A stretch of DNA of 64,000 nucleotides, from the NCBI RefSeq assembly GCF_014851395.1, contig NW_024041373.1:4027429-4091428 (forward strand), in the 5' to 3' direction. Below, in pieces: positions 34,060 to 46,870 of this stretch. The translations under genes were made by a program, and so were the position numbers. The notes beneath the pieces were generated by a model that was not told the DNA's origin, did no database searches, and saw only the letters and a list, made by a program, of their open reading frames with translations. The DNA comes from Micropterus salmoides (Eukaryota > Chordata > Actinopteri > Centrarchiformes > Centrarchidae). How positions within the stretch are numbered: the first letter of the stretch is position 1; every line of letters begins with the position of its first letter.

Positions 34060-35201
34060 CTGTATATTTTATTATTGTCAATTTATATATTTATGTGCAC
34101 AATATTCTCTTCCGTTGCAATACGTCTGCACAACACAAAAAATCTTTGGGTTTCCCTGTGAAACTGCACTAGGCATCATCCTGCATGTTTTAAAAATTGT
34201 AATTCCTTTCATGAAGTTTTTCTAGTAGAATTCTCATAAAAATTCTCGATCTTGGTGTTTTTTTGTGAAATGGGCCACCACCCCTGCACCCATACTGCAC
34301 TATGAGAAGCAGAAGTTAGACCACCAGCACATGGCTTTTAGTATAATCCACGTGCCATGCTGAAACTGTCATGTGGTGTGTTCTTTACAATTTACCTCAA
34401 TAAAAACAGTGTCACACAGGGGCGTTTCCAGGCTAATGAAACATTGGGGGCTTAGCCCAGCACAGAAATCTATCATGTTTTAACCCCCGCCACCCCCCAT
34501 TGCCGCCTACCCAAAGTACGTCCATGAAGCAACAGTAAATTATATATATAGTGTGGTGTCCGAACAATAATGCTGCGATGATGTGTTGACAAGAAACCCC
34601 GCTTGACACTGTGTAGGCATCTGTTAGACACCATATAAGGGTCTGAGTCTCCACATAACCACTAACCTCTGCTCTCCCCTTAAAAGGTCACTAATCCTCT
34701 ATCCAGGTGCTACAGTGTTATTCTAAACTGTTATGCGTCAAATGCACATATGTTATACACCACAATAGCCTACATTTATTATAAATTTTATAATTACTAT
34801 TGATAATAATTAACACTGATATTAAATTGAGGGGGGGGGGGGTCCTCCTCCTGAAACATTTGGGCTTTAAACACTTAATTTTCTGCATTCTGGTGAATTT
34901 CTTTGCACCGGAAATGTCTCAGGTGACAATTCAAAATAAGAAGAATATAGTGTAATATATAATGCAGTAAGGCTGTCATATGTTTCTTCTGTAGATCAAC
35001 TTTTCTCATTTAATTTAATCCCAGCTGAGTCTACATACATGCAGGCATGCCTGAAGTAGCCTAAAGGCTGTTTAGATGTGCATATGGCACCTTTTCACCT
35101 CAATGATGAATCAGCTTAATTAATCTGAATTCAGTTAAGAATTATAACTTATATAGACTTTAAGCATTAAACACTGAATTTCCTGAATTCTGGAGACATT
35201 T
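34060..35201. other. No gene recognised
   Basis: This AT-rich stretch has a G-run near 34832 and pieces of the 35202 repeat's left neighbour (TTTTCTGCATTCTGGTGAAT near 34879). No exon-like block was seen. Confidence 0.45.
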
Positions 35202-35980
35202 TCTGCACCAATTTATGGTGGAAATGTCATAGATTTTATAAAGGGAAGGGCGAAATTTAGTTGGCAGGTGACAATTAAGAATATAAAAATATAATAGAAT
35301 GTAATGCAGTAATTATTTATTTTCTTTGGCCCACAACACAAGAAACAGCTTGAGCAGAAGGGGAGGGAATGGGTGCTGTAAGAGATGTGATTGGGCCAGC
35401 CCAATGTCAGTATAGGCCTGATGCTTTATGGGCCGATCGTTGGCCCATTTTTAAAAAACAGTTAGGCCAAAATAAATAAATAATATGACTTGTAGCCTAC
35501 TCGATGAGACGAGCGCACTGCTCTGAAGAAAACCGAAACAGAAAATACTTTCACACAAATGTTCACTTCAGCACCTCTGATAAAGTGCAGCTCACAGCCG
35601 TTTTAGAGGGAATGAAGCATCCTGGAGCAGAGGGACAGTCAAACAGAGCAAAGTGTCTCTGAGCAGGACACAGAGAACAAGATGTCTGTGTTGCGGACAG
35701 GTGTGTCATGATATTCTCTAACTACTTTGCAGCGACTGTTAACCGTTTGTGTAGCAAAGATACAGACTAGACACTGACGGACAAAATTTATATTTATATA
35801 ACGCAGACAGGCTGAGTAACGGTGGGGGGGTCACGTTACGTGAACTTTAAACAAAATGTAGCAATATTATTGCGAGTAGCCTCCGCTCTTTGAAGACCTA
35901 CCAGAGAGGCTGCATCATGAAGATTATTGCATATTAATATAGAAAATATTTTTGTTGCTGTTGTTGAGTTACATTCTGGG
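35202..35980. repeat. Unclassified interspersed repeat, copy 2
   Basis: Near-identical partner of 3193-4058, shorter by about 100 bp around 35800. A common 63-codon minus-strand frame at its start is shared but has no known domain. Confidence 0.75.
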
Positions 35981-36543
35981 AAAGATTATCTGGCGACGCC
36001 GATGAGCAGGCCTAAGTAAGCTTTCCTACAAGTTCATGTCAAAATAAGTCACAATAATGCAAGCACAGCTGACTTAGTTTGCCTTTAAAAGCTTTGTCTA
36101 GCACAGCTGTCTGGAGCCAGGGACAGCATCACTGTGTTTCTTCTCTGACTAGCTGCTTTGTTATGGTGTTGAATGTGATGAGTAAAGGCCAGAGCACTGT
36201 GACTTTCTGATGGGTGTTTATTTTAACCAGAATGCCAGCCAAAAAGTTCATTCCAATGATGCTGAGCAGACCTAAGAGCTGTTCAAGTGGTGCATTTTAT
36301 AGAGAGAAGCCAACATTTCCCACACCTCCCCTTTGCTGTAGTTGCCTGCCTTACACCAATTATGGTCATTGTTACATTATGCTAAGAACTGCCCTGCTAA
36401 AGTACACTACTAACTTTATCATCAACTGTTAATGTCCAAGCAAGCCTTAAGCTCAACTCAGTGACTTTGTTGAACTTTTCACGCCATCATGAAGGTGACT
36501 TTTTGATTTTGAGTTACATAACTATTTAAAGAATTTCCATAAA
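35981..36543. other. No gene recognised
   Basis: Unique-looking sequence between two repeats. The small + strand frame at 36214-36432 is unsupported. Confidence 0.4.
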
Positions 36544-36554
36544 GTTTGATATAG

Positions 36555-36689
36555 GTCCATCCATCCATCCATCCATCGTCAACTGCTTATCCTGCGTACA
36601 GGGTCGCGGGGGGACTGGAGCCAATCCCAGCTGACATCGGGCGAAAGGCGGGGTACACCCTGGACAGGTCGCCAGTCCATCACACGGCC
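36555..36689 (-). mobile_element. 5'-truncated SINE with 11-bp TSD
   Basis: The target duplication GTTTGATATAG lies at 36544-36554 and 36690-36700. It contains the (CCAT)n tail, CAACTGCTTATCCTGCGTAC and GACAGGTCGCCAGTCCATC of the SINE family at 29078. Confidence 0.9.
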
Positions 36690-36885
36690 GTTTGATATAG
36701 CCTACGTAAATGTTAATATTCATCACAGGAGTCATTTTAATAACTTTGGTAATGACCTAACTTTTCATCTACAATACACATTCAATACTTTATGTTGGTT
36801 TATGAAGTAATACCTGGAAACTAACAACATTACCATCAGCCTGAGCTGTGCTCTGCGTTTAGAGTTAATCCCCAAATGATGCATC

Positions 36886-37668
36886 ACCTCCCTCTCCAAG
36901 AAGGCCCAGCAGAGGATGTACTTCCTGCGGCAGCTGAAGAAGTTCAGCCTGCCAAAGACAATGATGGTGCACTTCTACACCGCCATCATCGAGTCCATCC
37001 TCACCTCCTCCATCACCATCTGGTACGCTGCTGCCACTGCCAGGGACAAGGGCAGGCTGCAGCGCATCATTCACTCTGCAGAGAAGGTGACTGGCTGCAA
37101 TCTTCCATCACTGTATGGACCTGCACGCCTCCAGGACTCTGAGGCGAGCAGGAAAGATGGCAGCTGACCTCCCACTCCGGCCACAAAGTGTTTCAGACTC
37201 TCCCCTCTGGCAGGAGGCTGCGGTCCATCAGGACCAAAAACAGCTTCTACCCGTCTGCAGCTAGCCTCATCAACAAGGCCGGGCCCCCCGACTGACACTC
37301 CCCCCAAATAATACAAATCTTTCTGCACATGTAAATATTATTTCATTTCATATCATGCACAAACCTGGCACAGGGCACATATTTGTTGTTAATTGTTAAT
37401 CTTTGTTGTTGTATATTTTTGTCAGTTTATATTTATGTACACAATACTCTTCTGTTGCAATACGTCTGCACACACAAAACGGAATAATGTAAATATCTGC
37501 AATGTTGTTCTTTCTCTGCAAATAGTTTTCTCTATCTTGTTATTATTCTTATATAACTTGCATTGTCTATTCCATATTTGAATATTTCTACATTTATTTA
37601 TATCAGCTGTATAGCAAATTCCTCTTATGTGAAACACTACTTGGCAATAAAGCTCCTTCTGATTCTGT
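36886..37668 (+). pseudogene. CR1/Rex-like LINE 3' end, second copy
   Basis: Shorter than 33265-34010. It begins at AKKAQQRMYFLRQLKKF-type codons (near 36895), reads IITIWYAAATARDK-like sequence, then breaks. The 3' UTR follows to CTTGGCAATAAAGCTCCTTC and a GATTCTG end at 37668. The family tail is preserved. It contains no catalytic motifs, since they lie upstream of the truncation. Confidence 0.85.
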
Positions 37669-37840
37669 CACATCTTGGATCTGGCGATTTTAGCAGAGGA
37701 TAAGCTAGAGGATCAATTTACCACAACAGTCACCCTACTTTGGTATTCAGTATAAACTGTAACTTTTTGCACATATAAATCCGACACGTAATTCTTTTAT
37801 ATTTTGTATCTTTGTATCTCTATATAGAACTTGAATATAG

Positions 37841-38740
37841 AATTGAATGCAGGGTTACTTGTGGTTCCTAGAGTCTCCAAAAGTAGACTAGGAGCCAGAG
37901 CGTTCAGCTATCAAGCTCCTCTCCTGTGGAACCAGGTTCCAGTTTGGGTTCAGGAGGCAGACACCATCTCCACATTTAAGAGTAGGCTTAAGACTTTCTT
38001 CTTTGATAAAGCTTATAGTTAGGGCTGGCTCAGGTGAGTCCTGAACCATCCCTTAGTTATGCTGCTATAGGCCTAGACTGCCGGGGGGATTTCCCATGAT
38101 GCACTGAGCTCCTCTCTCCTCTACTTTCTCTCCCTCTGTATGCAACCTTATCCCATTATTGCATGTTACTAACACAACTTCTCCCCTTTCCCGTAGTCTT
38201 GTGCTTTCTCGTCCCTCTCCTCTCTCCTCCTATCACTTCCTGCAGGTTTTCTGGCTCTGGAGCTGTGGAGTCTGGATCTGTGGCTGCGGGTCACCTGCTG
38301 CCCCTGTGTTCCTGCTCGACACCCTCTGCTGCAACGACTATTGTTACTAGTCCTATTGTTATTATTGTTATTATAATCATTAACATTACGATTATTATCA
38401 TTACCCACTACTATAAATATCTGTACCATTTTTCATTTAGTCTATAGCAACATCACCTTTACTGTCTGTACCTCTGTGTGTGTATATTGTGTAGGCTGCC
38501 TCCCTCCCCTCCCAACCGGTCGAGGCAGATGGCCGCCCACCCTGAGCCATGGTTCTGCTCGAGGTTTCTGCCTCTTAAAAGGAAGTTTTTCCTTGCCTCT
38601 GTCTCCTAGTGCTTGCTCTTGGTGGGAACTGTTGGGCTTCTGTAAATAACATCATAGAGTACGGTCTAGACCTGCTCTTTTATGAAAAGCGCTGTGAGAT
38701 AACTGTTGTTGTGATTTGGCGCTATATAAATAAAATTGAA
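37841..38740 (+). mobile_element. L2-clade LINE 3' end with 10-bp TSD
   Basis: The direct repeat TTGAATATAG lies at 37831-37840 and 38741-38750. It covers the last L2 codons (LLVVPRVSKSRLGARAFSY style) and the whole 3' UTR to AAATAAAATTGAA. It is inserted into an older LINE tail whose right remnant is AAACCTACTTGGTAGTAAAG at about 38763. Confidence 0.88.
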
Positions 38741-39014
38741 TTGAATATAGGTTTATGTTTGTAAACCTACTTGGTAGTAAAGCTGATTCTGACTGATAAA
38801 ACAAACATGTCAATATTTTAGAGGTAGCCTTCACTATCATTCTTAGTTTTTTAAATGAAAACTTATAACTTCTGTTATAACATTGTCCCTTCATTTTTTT
38901 ATTGTGATTTCCATTCTATTGTATTACTTGCAAACTTCACCTGTCAATCTTTTAACATTCCAACGGCCCGCCCAGGGGCCGTCAGGTCCTGGCGGCAGCT
39001 TTCGGTATGTGCAC

Positions 39015-40460
39015 TAGTGATGGTGGTAAGTTCGAGTCTTTTGACAGACTCGTTCATTCAAATCTCGTTCATTAAAATGAACTAATCTTTTTTTGAGTCA
39101 TTTGGTTCATTTGAACTAGGCTGGTTATTGCGGCGCTACAGCGCCGTTCTCAAACACGGAAGGCTGCCTGGCTAGCTTTAATTGACAAAGTATAATGCAC
39201 AAATTCACCTCTTGATTACTGTATATTATCATTAAATAAACCCCCCTGGGCCCACAACCAAATTCAAACCATGTAAAAACCACAGAAATATGTTATTTCT
39301 ATGTAATCACCTCTACTCCGGCTAAATCTTTCCATTGCTACAATCTTTCCTGAGTATAAAACCAGACCAGCCATATAAAGGCTTATGTATATAATTATTA
39401 GTGCTCATTCATACAGCAGCCTAACGTCCCTATCCATGAGTAAAATATTAATATCAGATTTGCAGTAAATATATTGAAGTAATAAGCTTGATACATTATA
39501 AGAATAAACACACTCTTATTAAAATTCAACCAATTTAATAATAATCTGGATTAAGCCACCAAGTTCTTAAAGAACTCCAGCACAGAGAGAGGAACAGAGA
39601 AATAAACACATAAGCGCAGCAGTTTGGCAGTTGTGGACGCAGAATGGGCCACATCAGGTTCAGATTCTGCAGACAGAGAAACAAACATGAACACATCGCT
39701 CTCAAACACGGCAGGTTGTTCACCAGTCACGAGCTGTGAAACCACAGCACGGCTCTGTTTGTCAATAAAATGGACAAGTTATGTTGCGTTCTCTGGCGGA
39801 CCCGGATCAGCTGTTAGCTGTACCACCACAGGGCTAACGCTAACGTTGCTACGTGGCTGTGTTTTAATGTTTTAATGACCGGGTCGGTAGAACCCTGTCA
39901 GGGCTCTGAAGTGGAGCGGACCCAGAACAACTCTCATCAGCTGTGGGCTGTAAACACTAGCAGGACTAAAGTTACGGTGCGGCTGTGTTAAAACTATAAT
40001 TTAGCACAACATCACTGCGCTGTAATAATGTTATGCTTTATTAAATGTCACATAATTAACAAAATAGCTATATAATGTCAGTCCAGTGACTGTTACCTGA
40101 CAGCCGACCTGCCTCTCATTCTCCGGTGCTGGCAGTCACTCAGCCTGCCGAGTGAACGAAAGACTGAGGACCCATGTGAGCGCTGAACGAGTCGTTCATT
40201 CCTGCTCCACAGTAGGAGCTGTCACGTGACAAATGAATGACTCAAACAGACCCACAGTTGAGAGTCGTGAACTAATCAATTCTGTTTCCTGTGCTGATGG
40301 AGCCCATGCAGCTGCCGTGTGACGGGTGAACATAAGAGTCCAAGATCCTTCACGCATGCGTGAAAATGAACGAATCACTCACTGAGACAACCCGTTCCTC
40401 CTGAGTCATACACACGATTAGCTCTTATGAACGAAATGTTCTTTGAACGACACAACACTA
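39015..40460. mobile_element. Non-autonomous hAT transposon with 8-bp TSD
   Basis: A perfect 8-bp duplication ATGTGCAC lies at 39007-39014 and 40461-40468. The ends TAGTGATG and (reverse complement) TAGTGTTG form short inverted termini. Subterminal regions on both sides are rich in GTTCATT/AATGAAC and CGTTCATT/AATGAACG words. No transposase frame lies within its 1446 bp, so it would need a partner element. A TSD this perfect argues for a fairly recent insertion. Confidence 0.88.
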
Positions 40461-40468
40461 ATGTGCAC

Positions 40469-41208
40469 ACAGCTGATATGTTAACTTCATACTCACTGAT
40501 ACACTGTTTGAAAGCTAAAATCCTCGTGATTCGACCAACGCAAAGATTCAATCACCACAGCGGGTACAATCAGCGCCTCTGTCAAACCAACCGGTACAAG
40601 CAAAATTGACGCGACTCACCTATGAAGCCTCACAGTAATCCACCGATCAATTATATTCCAACAAAAACGGTCTTGTTACGTTGTCAAAAGTCCAGACGAT
40701 CCAATCCAGTAAAAACATTTAGTCCAAAACACATTATTCCATCAATAAATCCCCAGGGACTGCTCGTCTCATATTTGCCGGGAGACCTGGCTCCTATGTC
40801 TTTATAAGCCGATTTGAATGAACAACTACGATAGCTTGTATTCAAATTGGCCGCTGAACTCTGACCTGTCGACTGACACCAAATCCGACCCAATAGGAGC
40901 TCACATGTCCCTTTCACAGCCTTCAACAGCCAACGAGAGCCCGCGCTGTAAGGAAGGGCCGGCCCCTATTATTTCGTGGGTAGGCCGAGCCAATTGCAAG
41001 CAATTGTGCCGATGACTGGCACTTCGTGTAGCCAATTAAATTCTGAAAATAACGATATCCAGCTTTAAGTAGGAAGTTCATGATCTACCAGCAGAAAAAC
41101 ACATCTGCGTCGAGCTGCCGGCTGATACGGAGCAATGCAGCAGCAGCCGCCTGCCGCCAAGGGGCGGTGCTGTTATAAAAAATACGCTAAGACAGACACT
41201 TAGAAAAA
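40469..41208. other. GC-richer non-coding sequence
   Basis: No gene. It has CCGCC/GGCGG-rich words near 41145-41170 (CCGCCAAGGGGCGG). Similar words (CGGCCCGCCCAGGGGCCG) precede the hAT element near 38965, so the hAT may have landed inside an older element. Confidence 0.4.
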
Positions 41209-41486
41209 CCTGTGGAAAATAGTCATTTTTCATGGTATTGGTATGAAATTTAAACTAGGACTAGGTAATGCTTTATCCTGTGGTCCTTCAGCGGAAAAGA
41301 GAAATATATTAGTTTTAGTGTGTTTAAACTTATATTAATCAATTCCAGTATCACTTACAATCATTATGATTATCTTTTGGGTTAGACACTCCAGAGTGTT
41401 CTCTTTCAGAGAAGCCCAAAACCATGCATATACTCCAAATGGTTCAAGAACTACATTCAATTTACTTTGGATATGCCTTGAATAGG
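41209..41486. repeat. 300-bp repeat shared with 28404-28716
   Basis: The same sequence as 28404-28716 minus about 51 bp after GGTCCTTCAG, and with a few extra bases (ATTATGATTATC) near 41360. Confidence 0.85.
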
Positions 41487-44169
41487 CGTTTTGCATGAAT
41501 TTACAGGAATGTTAAGAGCAATGAGAAACATCACAAAATTGTGCCACCCACTAGACTGCTTCTGTACCCATCCAGGTTTCCTAGCATCAAATCTATAAAA
41601 GAGATAGGGTGCTGTGTGCATGAAGAAAAAAACTGACCCATCATTCCTTTTAGAGATACAGGATGGGAAGTGTATTCAGTCAGTGTTTCTATGGAAATAT
41701 CCTGAAACTAGAGGCTCTTGTAGCTGAAGAGGCAGCAAGATACAACTTGCTATGTAAAGCTGCTATGTCAGCTCACACTGGCTCTCACAGGGAGTGTGCT
41801 GAAGATAATTTATTTGCATTAAGCCGTGATGTTTGAATATTCTTTATGCCTAGCTTGATAACTACTAAACACTACAGTAATGTTTAAGATGATAATGTTT
41901 CGTGCTTATTGGTCAAGTACACTGAACTTTTAGGGCGCAGTCTTCTTGCTAAGCCTTGTTGCTCTCAAGCGGCGGACTTCACATTTTTATAAGAACACAC
42001 AGACTTCACAAGAACACACACACTACACATTTTGCAAACACACACACACACAGACAGTGTTACTAGCTGGCCATATTACAGCCATAATTTTGATTTATTT
42101 GTTTTTTAACAAATTGTTGCTAGCACCTGCACTCAAGCCTGACAAAATACAAGACTAGACACACAAATACAATGAGCCTTTGCTGGTGGACTGCAACTCT
42201 GAAGGCTGTGAAGGTCATCATGTGACTTGGCACATAGCACACAAACTTGAAATGCATATGTTGATGTTAACCAGCTGTCTGATTGTTTTATGTTAAAATG
42301 TTTTGCTAATGTCAAGATGAAGTCTTATTGATCAGTGCCACATTTCAGTCTTATTACCTTAGAAGTGTTATAGGGAAGAATATACTACTGTTTTAATATT
42401 GATTATGTGTGGATGTGAGGTGGAAAACGTGGGTCTGACCATAGGACCTACAGGCGGAGGAGCAAGACAGGACATATTAACCCATGTAATACAGAGTTTG
42501 AGGAGTCTGCTCCCGGGACCAGCTCGGATACACATGTATTTGTTATATTTGTTTATTTTCTTGAAATTATCAATAAACTTGAGTTAATTTGAACTTTACT
42601 GGAATCTGTGTCTCAGTGAAAAGAATACCATTTATACTGAAAAGACAGAAGAGTTCATCTAAGTCTAAGGAACAGTTGCATCCAATGACAGTGAGGGCCC
42701 GTTAGGACTCTGGCCCAGTCTGAGAGTTTTTATCTCCCACATTTGCTAGAGTCATTTCACTAACATCACAAAGATAAAATGAGCCAAGGAGTGTAGAAAG
42801 AAGGCCGTTTTAACTCAAAAGGAGATGTTAAAGAAGGTTAATACATGCAATGCATACAGTATGAGTGAGAAAGTGAATCTTGAACTTTGAATCTATTGAG
42901 GAAACAAAGAATGAAAATTAGGAGCAAGTCACAATATTTTACGTTACATTTTGACAACCAAAGTTTATTGTGTGTAAAACTGTTACAACAAACCCACTGT
43001 GTTCCGACCCACCTGCTCCTGTAACAGGAGGGTTGTGCACATCTTGCTGCAGTGGACACTGTTGAGACGAAGTGAAGCACAACATAATGAAGCCCCTCAC
43101 TCATTGACATTACTACTTAAGTCCGATAAAGTGCTCAGTAACATTAAAACTACATCCATTATACACAGAAGAGACCCAGGCTGTTGGCTCCTTTTCATCT
43201 CAGATGATCTACTCAGTTGACACACTTTACAGTTGACACAACTTTAATATATTATATAAACTGGATGATCTGAGATTAAGATAATAGTAATAACAGAACA
43301 GAAAAAACTTAGGTTGGAATAATGGCTGCTTCTGGCTACTTCTGATGTTGTGGTGCATAGTGTCCTCTAACTGAAATTCATCCTCAGCACTGCTCTATGG
43401 AATATAATTTATTTCTGTTTAACATTTTATGATTTTTTTTGTATACTGCATATTGTCTGCTATGTTGCAGAAGAGAGTTACAAGCCACATTTCATATTAC
43501 CACCCTGTTGTAATGTGACAGTTAAACGTACCTACTACCTTCTGTGATAAATAATTTGACACAGTACCTCACCATGATGCCATCAACACTTTCGGGGGCC
43601 ATATACAGTATAGAGAAAGCACTGCCTCTCCAAACTTAATGTTATAAAGGATGGGTAAGGGTCTTATAATAACTGTAGTGTCATTAACCTGATTTCTTAG
43701 TAAGTGATGATGTAGGCCGGGGATCGTGAGGATGCACTGCCTCTATAGAAGCTAAAGCTAAATCTGTGGATCTACTTGTTATTTAGTGGTAGAGGTAGAA
43801 ACAGACAGAGAATGGTGAGAAACTTCGGCAGAGAAACTATGGTCACACACTACTGACTTCCACACATCCAAACGAGCATCATTTGCAAACATAAATAAAA
43901 ATACAAATATGAGTCATACAGCCAGAATGATAATAAAAGAGAAGCTACCCGATGTAACGCGTATAACGTTATATTAATTAGACAAAACTAGCTAATGAGA
44001 AATAGATATAGGTCACTTCACCTGACGGGTGCATGATGCGTGCTAGCAAGTGTAGCGTTAGCTAACGCTACCTTTCACGTTACATGGTAAGGTCCCTGTA
44101 CATTTAAACAACACATAGCTATGTAATAGAACACGGTTAGCTCCATGGTATAATACTGAAACTCGCAAA
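41487..44169. other. No gene recognised
   Basis: About 2.7 kb without splice-flanked coding that I can support. It holds a CA-rich patch near 42000-42050 and a GCGTTAGCTAACGC palindrome near 44054. Small open frames (for example 42838-43110 on the minus strand) show no domain. Confidence 0.45.
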
Positions 44170-46870
44170 TTAAAGCAAATATCACGGAAACTTGAGAGGA
44201 ATTGGCGTTCCACCAAAGTGGAAAATTCTCGTTTAATTTGGCAAGATAGTCTTAAAACTTATAGGAAGGCCCTCCGTAATGCCAGAGCAGCGTACTACTC
44301 GTCATTAGTAGAGGAAAATAGGAACAACCCCAGGTTTCTTTTCAGCACTGTAGCCAGAGTCACAGCTCTATTGAGCCAAGTATTCCCATAGCTCTCAGTA
44401 GTTACGATTTCATGAGCTTCTTTAATGATAAAATTCTAGCTATTAGAGACAAAATTCACCAAGACCTGCCCTCAATTGGCACCGACTTATCTCTTAACTC
44501 AGGAACCTTAGAAACAGCTGTAGAACCAGATACATGTTTAGACTGTTTTGCTTCCCTCAATCTTTACCAACTAACTTCAATAATTTCTTCATCTTAACCA
44601 TCAACCTGCCTCTTAGACCCCATCCCAACTAGGCTGCTTAAAGATGTTTTACCCTTAGTCAGCACCTCTATACTAGATATGATCAATCTATCTTTATCAA
44701 CAGGCTATGTACCACAGTACTTTAAAGTAGCTGTAATTAAACCTCTTCTGAAAAAGCCCTAACTTGATCCGGATGTTTTAGCCAACTATAGACCTATATC
44801 TAACCTTCCATTTCTCTCTAAGGTTCTGGAGAAAGCAGTTGCTAAACAGCTGTGTGACTTTCTACAGAGCAATAGTTTATTTGAGGATTTTCAGTCAGGA
44901 TTTAGAGCTCATCATAACACAGAGACAGCACTGGTGAAAATTACTAATGACCTCCTTATTGCATCAGACAAAGGACTTGTCTCTGTACTGGTTTTATTAG
45001 ATCTTAGTGCTGCATTTGATACCATTGACCATCAGATCCTATTGCAGAGACTGGAATATTTCATTGGCATTAAAGGAACCGCTCTAAGCTGGTTTAAGTC
45101 CTATTTATCAGATCGATTTCAGTTTGTACATGTTAACGATGAGTCCTCCATGCACGCCAAAGTTACTCATGGAGTTCCTCAAGGATCTGTCCTTGGACCA
45201 ATCCTCTTCACTTTATATATGCTTCCTTTAGGCAATATTATCAGGAAACATTCCATAAGCTTTCATTGTTATGCAGATGATACTCAGTTATATCTATCGA
45301 TCAAGCCAGATGAAACTCATCAGTTAGCTAAACTTCAAATGTGCCTTCAGGATGTTAAAACCTGGATGACCTGTAATTTTCTCATGTTAAACTCAGATAA
45401 AACTGAAGTTATTGCTCTGGGGCCTAAGCACCTCCGTGACGCATTATCTAAAGATATAGTTTCCCTGGATGGCATCGCCTTGGCCTCCAGCACCACTGTG
45501 AGGAATCTTGGAGTTATCTTTGATCAGGACATGTCGTTTAAGTCTCACATTAAGCAAATTTCAAGGACCGCCTTTTTTCACCTACGTAATATTGCGAAAA
45601 TCAGGAACATCCTGTCTAAAAATGATGCAGAAAAACTAGTCCATGCATTTGTTACTTCTAGGCTGGATTACTGTAATTCCTTATTATCAGGCTGCTCGAA
45701 AACGTCCATTAAGACTCTTCAGCTGATCCAGAATGCTGCAGCACGTGTTCTGACAGGAACCAGGAAAAGAGATCACATTTCTCCTGTTTTAGCTTCTTTG
45801 CATTGGCTTCCAGTAAAATCCAGAATAGAATTTAAAATCATTCTTCTTACCTACAAAGCTCTTAATGGTCAGGCACCATCTTATCTTAAAGAGCTCATAG
45901 TACCTTACTACCCCACCAGAGCACTGCGCTCCCAGAATGCAGGGTTACTTGTGGTTCCTAGAGTCTCCAAAAGTAGACTAGGAGCCAGAGCGTTCAGCTA
46001 TCAAGCTCCTCTCCTGTGGAACCAGGTTCCAGTTTGGGTTCAGGAGGCAGACACCATCTCCACATTTAAGAGTAGGCTTAAGACTTTCTTCTTTGATAAA
46101 GCTTATAGTTAGGGCTGGCTCAGGTAGTCCTGAACCATCCCTTAGTTATGCTGCTATAGGCCTAGACTGCCGGGGGATTTCCCATGATGCACTGAGCTCC
46201 TCTCTCCTCTACTTTCTCTCCCTCTGTATGCAACCTTATCCCATTATTGCATGTTACTAACACAACTTCTCCCCTTTCTGGTAGTCTTGTGCTTTCTCGT
46301 CTCTCTCCTCTCTCCTATCACTTCCTGCAGGTTTTCTGGCTCTGGAGCTGTGGAGTCTGGATCTGTGGCTGCGGGTCACCTGCTGCCCCTGTGTTCCTGC
46401 TCGACACCCTCTGCTGCAACGACTATTGTTGCTAGTCTTATTGTTATTATTGTTATTATAATCATTAACATTACGATGGTTACCATTAACACTATTATAA
46501 ATATTTGTACCATTTTTCATTTAGTCTATAGCAACATTACCTTCACTGTCTGTACCTCTGTGTGTATATTGTGTAGGCTGCCTCCCTCCCCTCTCTCTCT
46601 CCTTACATCTCTCTCTCTCTCTCTCTCTCACCCCAACCGGTCGAGGCAGATGGCCGCCCACCCTGAGCCATGGTTCTGCTCGAGGTTTCTGCCTCTTAAA
46701 AGGAAGTTTTTCCTTGCCTCTGTCTCCTAGTGCTTGCTCTTGGTGGGAACTGTTGGGCTTCTGTAAATATCATCACAGAGTATGGTCTAGATCTGCTCTT
46801 TTATGAAAAGTGCTGTGAGATAACTGTTGTTGTGATTTGGCGCTATATAAATAAAATTGAATTGAATTGA
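44170..46870 (+). pseudogene. L2-clade LINE, young but 5'-truncated
   Basis: The 3' two thirds of an L2 ORF2 plus a complete 3' UTR. From 44412 one frame continues to the stop at 46110-46112, interrupted only by TAA at 44595 and TAA at 44760. From 44934 it is open for 392 codons. Reverse-transcriptase motifs are visible in order: LPFLSKVLEK, ALVKITNDL, DLSAAFDTIDH (motif A), GVPQGSVLGPILF (motif B) and CYADDTQLYLS (motif C, intact Asp-Asp). The C-terminal ASLHWLPVKSRIEFKI block follows. One frameshift lies near 44368, between RVT and SSIEPSI. The endonuclease is missing. The 3' end is GATTTGGCGCTATATAAATA followed by ATTGAATTGAATTGA, and the other L2 ends in this window match it. Truncation and stops make it non-autonomous. 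Confidence 0.9.

Noticed and set aside
44934..46112. The 392-codon frame as a host gene
   Set aside because: It is a reverse transcriptase with all L2 motifs, followed by the repeat's 3' UTR.
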